DNA of 64,000 bases. Origin: Beverwykella pulmonaria. Its lineage: Eukaryota > Ascomycota > Dothideomycetes > Pleosporales > Melanommataceae. The first letter of the stretch is position 1. Every line of letters begins with the position of its first letter. Below, piece after piece: positions 11,585 to 21,162 of the stretch. Below the pieces are notes generated by a model. The model ran no database searches and was not told the origin of the DNA. It worked only from the letters and a program-made list of their open reading frames with translations. Location of the stretch: contig BCHH01000002.1 in NCBI GenBank assembly GCA_001599595.1, forward strand, positions 4,023,546 through 4,087,545, written 5' to 3'. Made by a program: the position numbers and the translations under genes.

Positions 11585-12755
11585 ATGGCGCAATCGCGGT
11601 CTACCCAACACGGCGGAGCGCCAAACCCCGATCGATAACACGGGCCTCTGCTTGCTGTCATTGGACGGCGGCGGGGTTCGCGGCTTGTCAACTTTATACA
11701 TCTTAAAGAAGTTGATGGTGAAGCTAGCTCACGAGCGCTACGGCAACGCTGCCGGTAACCATCCACCGGTAAAACCATGCGAAGTCTTCGACCTTATCGG
11801 CGGCACAAGCACAGGCGGGTGCGCATCGTGACCTTCCCTATAGGACCATGTTGACCTTAACAGCCTTATCGCTATCATGCTAGGACGTCTCGAGATGACC
11901 GTGGACGAGTGCATATATGCGTACCGCGAGCTAATTAAGGATATTTTTGAGGTAAAGGACAGCCGGTTTGGAGTGGGTGCAACGGGTAGCATAAAAGCAC
12001 AGTTCTCCTCAAAGACACTGGAGACCGCTATCAAGCGAGTGCTTGCAAACCATGAGGGGGTTTCGGAATGCGACCTGCTGGACGATGGCAAGGCTAGAGG
12101 ATGTAAAGTGTGAGCGTAATCGAAAAGCATAGCGCACCAAGCTATAGTAATTTGTAGTTAGTTTGTCTGCGCCACGGCACAAGAAACAAAAAGCATCTCG
12201 CGCCTCAGGAGCTACAGCCTTCCTGGCGAACTCGGTAACCAAGTCCCTCCGAAGATTTATGAAGCGGCTCTAGCAACATCGGCGGCAACGCGGTTTTTCG
12301 ACCCCGTCAAGATCGGAGCACGCACGTTTGTTGATGGTGCACTGGGCGCGAACAATCCAGCAGATGAGGTGGAAGATGAAGCTGCGAAGATTTGGTGTCC
12401 AGATACCGCAGAGCTAAAGCCATTAGTCAAGTGCTTTATCTCAATCGGAACTGGAAATCTTGGGAAAGAGCCAATTGAGGATAAGGTGTGGAAGTTTCTC
12501 TCAAAGACGCTTGTAGAGCTTGCGACCGAAACAGAACAGACAGCAAACAAGTTTGCGCGTCGCTGGAAAGGGCACCTGTTTACCAAGCGTTACTTTCGTT
12601 TCAACGTTCAACAAGGACTGCAAGGTGTTGGTCTAGCGGAATACCAGAAGGAGGGCACGATTGAAGCAGCGACGGTTGAGCATTTGGATGAGGCCGAACA
12701 ATACTTTCGAGTTCAGGACTGTGCGCAGAATGTGTATATTGAAGACTTTACTTAG
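11585..12755 (+). pseudogene. Patatin-like phospholipase domain of a broken NLR-type gene
   Basis: Lipid acyl hydrolase domain of the patatin family, the N-terminal effector half of a patatin/NB-ARC/TPR protein. Pieces lie at 11585-11818, 11864-12107 and 12162-12755, joined by GT-AG introns of 45 and 54 nt. Family hallmarks are D-G-G-G-V-R-G, the nucleophile elbow G-T-S-T-G-G spanning the first intron, F-V-C-A-T, and V-D-G-A-L-G-A-N-N-P with the catalytic Asp. The only plausible ATG (11585) is out of frame with the catalytic core: the frame changes by one base at the CCCC run near 11626-11629 and otherwise stops at 11636. The frame ends at TAG 12753-12755, before the NB-ARC region. This may be a true end, a nonsense change, or sequence inside an unrecognised intron. 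In fungi such proteins act in heterokaryon incompatibility and regulated cell death; the role here is inferred from architecture. Confidence 0.8.
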
Positions 12756-12813
12756 GGCTCTACGTGGTTCTGGTGGGCTGACAGGTTATAGACAAGACTC
12801 AGACAGGATTTGA

Positions 12814-14730
12814 GTCTTTGGTTCATGTAAGGGTGGTCAAGCAGATACTTTGCGTCAAAATGCTTATTGCACGTGGGAACATCAAGTAAACGAAATTATT
12901 GCGTCTCGCACAAGTAAGCTACCAACATAGAAATATCTGCGGCTCAGTCTTACCATATGTAGCAACTAATGAACCGCGTTGGCTGGTCCCATTTTCACAG
13001 AATCCACAGTTTTTTGGCCGCAACGAGCAGCTGGACAAACTCCAAGAAAGCCTGTTCGTGGATGGTCGTTGTCCAAAAGTTGCACTCGTTGGCCTTGGCG
13101 GCGTGGGCAAGACGCATTGCAATCAAGTTCGCCTATTGTGCCCAGGCCAAGTATCCAGAGTGTTTGGTTGTCTGGGTCCCCGCAACCGACATCGAGAGTG
13201 TCGAGCAAGCATACACACAGATCGGTCGGCAGCTCCGGATACCCGGTTTAGAAGAGAGGCAAGCAAACGTAAAGGGGCTCGTGCAGCAGCGCCTCAGTCA
13301 GGAAAGCGCAGGTCGGTGGCTGCTCATCTTTGACAATGCTGACGATATAGATATGTGGAACCGCGGCCCGGACGATACGACGGAGTCACATTGTAGACTA
13401 CCTACCGAATAGTAACCTTGGCTGCATACTGTTTACAACGAGAAGTCGGAAGGTCGCATTCGAGTTAGCAGGGCACAGCTTGGTTGATGTTCCCGAGATG
13501 GATGAGCAAACAGCCACTCTACTGCTCCAACAATCGCTCCCCAACCGAGAAATACCGAGCGACGATCCCACCATGCTAGAGTTGCTTAAACAACTAACTC
13601 GGCTCCCACTCGCTATCATGCAAGCCACCGCGTATATGGACAAAAATGAGGCATCGTTCTCTGAATATCTGGCACTCTTGCAAGAGAAAGAAGAAGACGT
13701 AGTTGAGGTCTTGAGCGAAGATTTCAAAGACAACGGGAGATACCACAACACGAAGAACCCAGTGGCAACAACATGGCTTATTTCGTTTGAGCAAATTAGA
13801 CGGCACGATCCGTTGGCAGCAGACTATTTGTCGTTCATGTCCTGCCTTAACCCGAAAGACATCCCACAATCGCTTCTTCCGCCAGCGCGATCAAGAAAGG
13901 AGATAGTTGATGCAGTGGGAACTCTGAGCGGGTATTCGTTCGTCACCAAACGAGCGGATGAGGCGCTAGATATCCATCGTCTGGTCCACCTCGCTACGCG
14001 GAACTGGCTAAGAGCGGACGGTCAGCTGGTGGAGTGGACAGCACGGGTTGCTGCGCGGCTGGGCGAGGTGTTTCCGAGCGCTGACCACAGGAATCGAAGT
14101 ATTTGGAGGCTGTACCTACCCCATGCCCGATATATCTTCGATTCTGGGATTCTTTATAGCGATAACAGGGATAGGATAGCGTTGCTTGAGAAGGTTGGGC
14201 ATTGTGTGCTGAGTGACGGGAGGTATTCCGAGGCGGAAAGGTCATTTGAGTCGGTGATGGAGACACGCAAAGAGGAGCTCGGGGAGAAGCACCCAGACAC
14301 GCTGACTAGCATGGGCAACCTCGCATCGACGTACATGTATCAAGGGCGATGGAACGAGGCTGAACAACTGGGGATGCAAGTGATGGAGACACGCAAAAAG
14401 GAGCTTGGAGAGAAGCATCCAGACACACTGACTAGCATGGGCGACCTCACATTGACGTATAGGAATCAAGGGCGATGGAAAGAGGCTGAACAGCTGAACC
14501 TGCAAGTGCTGGAGTCACGCAAAAAGGAGCTCGGAGAGAAGCATCCAGGCACGCTGAGCAGTATGAACAACCTTGCATTCGCTTGGGAATCTCAGGGCCG
14601 CAGGAATGATGCAATCATGTTGATGAATGAATGCTATAGATTGCGTAAACAAGCTTTAGGCTCTCAGCATCCCGACACTACTTCATCTCTCAAGGCTCTT
14701 GAAGAGTGGGAGAAAGGGAAACCTCAGTAG
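12814..14730 (+). pseudogene. NB-ARC and TPR repeat portion of the broken NLR-type gene
   Basis: Nucleotide-binding switch plus TPR sensor region. A candidate 49-nt intron (12914-12962) joins an upstream open stretch to the NB-ARC start, P-R-W-L-V-P-F. Visible motifs are Walker A G-L-G-G-V-G-K-T, Walker B L-L-I-F-D-N-A-D-D, F-T-T-R-S-R, L-P-L-A and an H-R-L-V motif near the MHD position. Two frame changes break it: one directly after the P-loop near 13115, and one near 13389. Both shift phase by +1, as a 1-nt gain or 2-nt loss would. From about 13390 to 14730 one frame runs clean, covering the rest of NB-ARC, a helical spacer and at least three 42-residue TPR_10/kinesin-light-chain-type repeats, ending in a shorter fourth. 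With the patatin part just upstream in the same orientation, this is most simply one gene of NLR architecture that has lost function, or an assembly with base errors. Confidence 0.82.
14254..14631 (+). repeat. Three 126-bp TPR-coding repeats
   Basis: Three head-to-tail units of exactly 126 bp (14254-14379, 14380-14505, 14506-14631) each encode 42 residues beginning V-M-E-T-R-K or V-L-E-S-R-K. The first two are very similar at the nucleotide level, including synonymous sites; the third is more diverged. High internal identity is characteristic of fungal NLR sensor repeats that expand and contract. Confidence 0.9.
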
Positions 14731-17700
14731 AGATAGTCGAAGTCGACCCGTACATGAAAACCTCTAGTTAATTGGAGAAAAGGTAGAGCAGCAGGTCAAT
14801 GCTAGCTCTGTAACACAACCTTCACTGCTTTATGGCAACGTACAGTAACAATGATCCTACCAATTTCCGGTTAGAATCGCTAATTTGTCTTATGGGAAAG
14901 GAGTTCATTGCAAGGAGAGGCGCAATGACGCTCTGGGACACAAATTTCGGTGTCTCTTCCCTCCCTGTGGTGGTGGGGGAGAGTCGATAGATGCAAAAAG
15001 GCTCGATAGTATTAATTGTGGTAACTCAGAGCACTCAGCCTCCAGCCTAGGGAGTCACGACGGCGCATCGAGTCGTTCGATGCCCAACTTCTCGGTACCA
15101 GAGGAACGAGAAGACGCCTATTTCACGGTGCGGACTGACCCACTCACTCCAAGACCTCCGAGGTCTCCAGGGCTTACTCTTTCAGGTAGTCAAAGACTCA
15201 CCTCTAATGTCACTCGAGCGCGCCTACCTCACCCATCCGCACTAGCTCTCGCCTGCCTTATAGCCCTCTGCTTACAGAAGGTTTTCCTCTCTCTTTATAG
15301 AATATTCTCTCCAAAATAAAACCCTCCTTCCTCTACCACTCTTCTCTCCTGTCCAGCTCTACTATCTGCACCTTCAAGTACCTAGCTACGACGATCAACA
15401 TAAAGCTCCTTCAGCTTCGCCACGTCCCCCTCGTAGCTGCTACCTTGTCAGTGGCGGCCCGCTTCCCACCAATATCATTTACTTCAAGATCTTCGATAAC
15501 GGAACCACCGCTATTTATTGTCGTGACGACGGGAGCCGGACGTTGTCTTTGGCTTTGGTCCGGGACGCGGCTATTGGCCAAAGATTGACCAAGGAATTTC
15601 AGTTATCCTCTATTCCTTCAGTGACTAGTCTGTTAAGACCGAGTTCGAATTTAAGATGAAAGATGCCTGGTTAATGTGGAAGGACGCGCTAGAAAGGCGA
15701 TCCAGATTCACAGCACGGCCATCGGCTCGATTTGGGGAAATACAAGGATGAGGAAGGAATCACTCATTTCTGCTTCGATGATGTCGTGTATATATAATCT
15801 CCCTTGCTCTTATACAAACCGTTACTGGCTAGATTTCGTAAAGGCAACTTGGGGTACTCATTTTGATACCATCGATTCCTATTCCATCATGCAATACCCT
15901 CTTAGGCGAATGTCAAAGCAGATTCTAAGTGCATGGAACTCAATAACAAGAACACTTGTACTATAATGCGTTACACCACGAATGCTAGAGAACCGAATGC
16001 CCCGATGGAATACATCAAAAGCCCACTTAAGCCACTCAAATGGATGTAAAATGTCAAAAAGGTCTACTCTTGGGAAGGACTTGGGAGCTGAGCGAGCCTT
16101 CGACCTTTTATTAGCCTCCTGAGCTGGGAGACTGAAATGAAATATCTTTGGCTATATGTGGTGCCCGGCCGACATACACTCTCCATGAGAGTCTCGGGTT
16201 TCGGAGAGCAGACAGTTGATCCTCACTATGGAAGGAACATTTCTTCTGGCAGGTTTAAGTGGTAATTTTCTCTACATGGACGATACCCTAGCAGATAAAT
16301 AAGCCCTTTTCTTACATGGGCGATCTTTCCATTGATGGAAGGGCTTTTCTTTCTTGAAGGATATGATGTCTAGGTCCCATATCTTATATTGAAAGGCTCA
16401 TGAATGCGATCTGTGATCTGATCGAATCCTGCAAACTTCATTTCTTTTTTTCCCGTACAAGCTTCTTTACGATGTGACTCCATTTTCTAGACGAAAAACC
16501 CAGCCGACTGGTTATCTAAGATGGCCCATAGGAGAGGCCGGCTACTGAGGGTCTACTCTATAGGTTCGTTGGTAGCGCACTGCAAGAGCAATCCGAGAAT
16601 TACTCCGATTGCTCTGCTGGTTTTCACGCCAGCGGACAGACTAGATACCGCCGTCAACGAGCTTGGTGGTAACTTTAGTTCTTGAGGAACAACAGTTGGC
16701 GTCGAGGCAGAGGTTGGAGATATCTGCACCAACGACCGTGCCGTGCGATACCATATATAGGAGCAGACAAAGCGATATGTCCTTCTTTTCCCCAGACAAT
16801 GTAAATGAAATCAGCAGCAGCCGTTCCGCTCGAAACAATGGTGGGAATCTGAGTTGAAAGTCAGCTGAAGAGAAGAGATGCCATCCTATCTAGCAACAAG
16901 AAGGTTCTCTTAGTCTCACAAGTGTCCCCACAGTCTCCCAGAAGTCATAAGCAAGAGCATATGCAGAGAACGCCGTCGAGCACGTGCACGAATGAAATAC
17001 CAGCATGTAAGCACTATTAACACCTTCTTTATGCCCCAGCCGAGTCACGATCGGAGTAATTCCACCTAGCGCTATTGTCAGCTCAACTCTGCGAATCATT
17101 AGACACGAAGTTTGCGAAACACGTAGTGGGAAAATTCACTCTTCCTCCTATCGTGACCTCTCCCGACCGCACTCATGTTTACCACCGACTGTCCACTGCT
17201 CAAACTTGATAACCGCGTGTTTATCCGTAGTGAAGCGAGTCCCAGCAAGTGAGGGGTGACTAGCGAGTATAAGGTTCGGAGGATGCGCAATAGTCTTGTA
17301 TAGTCGATACACTACAAATTGGACGCTAGTCATTAGGTTATATATGTGAAATACGATACACTAGACTCAAAGAGCATAAGATCAGTCTCCCGTATAGAAG
17401 GTTTGACTACGGGCTAATTCGCATGGCGCCATCGCCTGCAAAGTAACTTTCCGCCCCACTCTATGTGCATCACTGCAAGACAAACAGCCAAGACTCGGAA
17501 CGGCACCAGCGGGGACTTTGATCATCAGTTCGCAGTTGCGGTTCTGGCGGAATTGGTGCTCGGGAGGCAAGTGGTGCGGTGGGTTAGAGTTTGTACTTGG
17601 GGTTTGGAGAGTCCGTCTGGATCTAAGTATGCGTATCAGAGCGCGAGCTTGACGGGCTTGTCGAAGCTTCGATGCGGGTATGGCGCGATGTATGGGCTAT

Positions 17701-18406
17701 GCTCATGCCGATGTGATCGGAAAATATTCTGCGGATGTTGAAGAGTGGAGTATGAGCACTAAAAGCGGCGCCCTCGCGTACAATTAACTGAGCTATGCGA
17801 TATGAAGTGCCAGACTCGGGTGTGGGGAAGAGTGACAATGGATTTGTGCTGGTGTTTGTAGTGCTCGTGTCTGTAAGCATGGTATGGATGGATCGACCGG
17901 CCCGATCTCACAAGGATGTCTTGAATCTAGAGGCTGTTGCGAGGATGGTGGTTTGAGACCGTGGCGAACAATTTTGATCTGAGCTGATCTTGAGGAGATT
18001 CTGGCTGTCTGGTGCGAGACGGCGCTGGCGTCACGCGTACAGTGCATCAGCGCGTGTTTGTCAGAGGTCAAGTTTGGGGTTTGCCTGCACTCGAAGCGAG
18101 AAGTCTCTATGATTGGACTTGAGGTTCGGGTCAGCTTGCCTGTTACGAGGTCGAATTTGCATCTAGGCAGTCATGAGTAAGGCTAGTCACAGAATTAGAG
18201 TTTTGACAAACAAATATGATCTGCAGCACCATAAAACTGTAAGTGGTAGCACGTTATTAGGAAAACAATTAGTACACTATCCTCATGCCGCTGCTCCAAG
18301 GTGCCTCCTGTTTTTGAGATTAGCGCATCGCCAAGACGCTGTCTTGAAAACGCCGAAATGCACTGTCCTCTCTGAACTCCGTGAAAATACAATCGGGCGG
18401 GGCTGT
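14731..18406. other. Gene-poor stretch with probable gene relics
   Basis: No intact gene is supported over 3.7 kb. An open fragment at 15423-15659 looks gene-derived and is listed separately. Two hydrophobic minus-strand frames (17099-16890 and 16838-16641) might be relics, but I cannot name a family. A 13-bp imperfect hairpin lies at 16585-16615, followed by a second one at 16616-16633. The 3' flank of PRPP synthetase is at the right end. Confidence 0.4.
15423..15659 (+). pseudogene. Possible gene fragment, unknown family
   Basis: This open stretch has no ATG in frame and ends at TGA 15657. Its translation has a protein-like composition, with the segments I-I-Y-F-K-I-F-D-N-G-T-T-A-I-Y and T-L-S-L-A-L-V-R-D-A-A-I. 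Nearby sequence in another frame (about 15720-15795) also reads as protein (K-Y-K-D-E-E-G-I-T-H-F) but is interrupted. I cannot name a family; a decayed gene downstream of the NLR is an inference. Confidence 0.25.
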
Positions 18407-19775
18407 TTAGTCTACAGGCGCGTGCTTGAAAAGGAAAGATACGCTCTCGCCGTTGTGTGTTCGTCTGCAGGCTTCCGCAAGCTGATTTTCGATGTCAGTG
18501 TCCGATAGTCCAAGAGAGATGCATGGCGCTACTTACAGTAGGACTGATATCAATTGTTTCGATACGATCGCAGCGTTCTTTCTTGTCTGCATGTGGGACC
18601 GTGTTAGTAACGACAATCTTTTTCAACTTGCTGCCGTTTAGGGCTTCAATGGCATTTCCACTTAAGATGCCATGAGTGACAATGGCAATAACGTCCTTGG
18701 CACCGTGTTGAATGACAACATCGGCCGCCTTGACAAGAGTACCGCAGGTGTCAGCCATATCATCGACAATAATGGCGATGCGGCCCGTGACGTCTCCGAC
18801 GAGCACCATCTTGGAGACTTCATTCGGCCGGGCACGCTCCTTGTGGATGAGAGCGAAGCCTAGGTCGAGGCCATCAGCTATGGATGTTGCTCTGCATGTC
18901 TGTTAGCGTTGCCTGAGACAAGTCGTCAAAAGCGGGAGGACCCATATTGCAGTCGTGCATGTCTTAGCCTTTCATGAAGCATCTGCAAGTTTCGGGGCAA
19001 ATTTGGGAAACTGCCTTCTACTTTGCAGAATGCGCTCGAGGCGAAAATAAATGGGATGCATACCTCTTAGCGCCTCCAGCATCTGGACTGACGATCACGC
19101 AGTCCTTCACATCCAGGTTCTCACGTATCCACCTGAGTGTGCTCGGCTCCGCATATAAGTTGTCCACGGGAACATTGAAGAAGCCCTGAATCTGGCTCGC
19201 ATGGAGGTCCATAGTGATTACGTGGTTGCAGCCCGCGGTCTGAAGCATGTTGGCCATCAACTTCGCCGTGATGGGCGCCCGCGATTTGTCCTTCTTGTCC
19301 TGTCGCGCATACGGGAAATTGGGGATCACGGCGGTAATGCGGCGGGCAGACGCTGTCTTGCAAGCGTTGATCATAATGAGGAGTTCCATAAGGGCATCGT
19401 TGATGTCGCCCGGCGGGGTAGATTGCAGTATGAAGACTACGCTATGTCAGTTGACCGGCCTGCGTGCTTCACCATCCATCATGTCGCAGTGGGAGGGGGC
19501 CGGCGAGCGCACGCACCATCTTCATCTCTGACGGACTCGCCAATGGTCACAGAGGTTTCTTGGTTGGAGTACTGGAGGACCAGGATCTTGGTTAATTCTA
19601 TTCCGAGCCTGGGGGTTCAGTCAGTGGCACTGTTCGAGATTTGATTACAGTCACCACGATTTCCTGGGGAATGAAATAACTCGGGAAGGCGCAGGAGTAC
19701 GCACCTGTCAGCCACGAGCTGTGCAAGTTGCGGGTGGCTATTCCCTGTCAGCAGTTTTATGCTGTTGGTGGCCAT
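18407..19775 (-). CDS. PRS: Ribose-phosphate pyrophosphokinase (PRPP synthetase)
   Basis: Makes phosphoribosyl pyrophosphate from ribose 5-phosphate and ATP for purine, pyrimidine, His, Trp and NAD synthesis in the cytosol. Five exons, read from high to low coordinate: 19775-19705, 19608-19517, 19436-19064, 18891-18537 and 18481-18407. All splices are GT-AG and the phases are consistent, giving 321 aa, the normal length for the family. Motifs are [12 protein letters not shown] (ATP-binding flexible region), [22 protein letters not shown], and the PRPP loop [10 protein letters not shown]. The third intron is the longest (172 nt). Yeast has several PRS paralogues; I cannot say which this one matches. 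The start ATG at 19775 gives the usual N-terminus, [10 protein letters not shown]. Confidence 0.96.
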
Positions 19776-21162
19776 GGTGAGTGTGGTGCTGCATATTGAA
19801 GCCCGAGACAACCTTTGGACATGATAAAAAACTAAAGGGTTCACAAGGAGCTAGCACGGGCCTAGACCAAGCCCCCCGCTCGCACGTGTGCGTCGGAATA
19901 ACATGCGCCCGAGTCCCGAAGTCGGCAAGCCCGCAAGCCACAGAACACGGGATTCACATTTCTCGTCCAAACGCCATCCCTCGGGCCAGGAGAAGGGGCT
20001 TCCATTTCCAGCGCATCCTTCGAACCCCGTTATCATGTTCTTCCCGCGCCTCGGGGACTATCAATCGTGCACCATTGGCTCTTTGGCCTTGGGGCCTGAG
20101 GAGAACACCTGGGCGCTGCTCGAGCTTTCTCACCCCTGCACCGGCAACCGTCCCGCGCAACATGAGACAAGCTACAGCAACACTTGCTCTAACGTGCTTC
20201 CCGTGCTTTCTCCTCAGCCACGTTCAACCGCCCCCCAATCTTGCATTTTGACCCGTCTCCGTCGCTTTGGGCTCTGTGGCCGCAACCAAATCCCCACACA
20301 CATGTATGTCACTTTCCATTGCAATTCCATGACGCCTACAAGAGGCCCTCGTGAGCGGGTTTGTAGCGTGAGCCACCACACGGACAAATGTTGTATGGAA
20401 AAGGATCGATTTATATGGAAACGCACTGACACGCGCGCTACAAACCCGCTCATGAGGGGACTTGTAGCTTGCAGCTCCACGGTCAGCTTCAGATTTCAGG
20501 AAAAGGCGTGTGGGCCAGCTCCGATGTCCTAGTGGTTTTAAGCTTTGATAAACGTTGAAGCCAACCGCAAGCGAAGTCACAAGGGGCCCACAGATTTTCA
20601 TGATTTCGGAGCAAGGATACTCAGCGGGGCAAAGTCGTTTATCGATTCAATTCAGAAGGGGCCCCTGCGTTGGGGGCCCGGTTCTTGACACATGGTCTGT
20701 TCGCTACGATGCAATCCTGTTCTGCTCTTCGCCTTCGTGCTTCGTGTGCAATAGGAAAAGAAAAATCTGAAACGCCGCCCAGTCCGTGACTACCCGACCA
20801 GTGACCACCATCGAAGAGAAAGAAAAATGCTGACGAGCTTCACTGAAGCGATGCACGCACAGGCGGCCCGGGTATCGGTTGCAATAGTACAGAAAAGCAA
20901 AAGGATGTAGCGGGAAAATTCGCCACATGAGAATATACACAAATGCCAATCCATAAGTGTCATAGCAAGGACATAAGAAGAAGTAACATATAGACTGAAT
21001 GACCGTGGCAGCATACTACAATGAAGCAGAAGAAATTAAGAAAGCGTTTTCGGTGCTCGTGCGTGGATTCGGCGACAATTAATGATGACATCAGTCGTGA
21101 TGGCGATAGGTTTCTTGCTGGGAAGTGGGGAGAGGGTAAAGACGTTGACGTCGTGTTTCGTA
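19776..21162. other. Intergenic, upstream of PRPP synthetase
   Basis: About 1.4 kb between the PRS start codon and the end of the next minus-strand gene. It must contain the PRS promoter. A 132-bp inverted-repeat element lies at 20336-20467. Overlapping open frames on both strands (for example 19888-20532) carry no protein hallmark. Confidence 0.5.
20336..20467. repeat. Inverted-repeat (foldback/MITE-like) element
   Basis: The left arm starts ctacaag at 20336 and the right arm ends cttgtag at 20467. The arms match over about 33 bp with a few mismatches and one indel, including a shared 17-mer tgagcgggtttgtagcg. The loop between them is about 65 bp. Each arm itself begins ctacaa and ends ttgtag, so the palindromes are nested. 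No clear target-site duplication is seen. A small non-autonomous DNA element or a structured regulatory element are both possible. Confidence 0.65.

Noticed and set aside
16585..16633. Two adjacent hairpins resembling a bacterial terminator
   Set aside because: The host is a fungus, no gene ends there, and the stems are imperfect and short.
19888..20532. 214-codon plus-strand ORF upstream of PRPP synthetase
   Set aside because: Runs through the inverted-repeat element, overlaps frames on the other strand, and has no protein hallmark.
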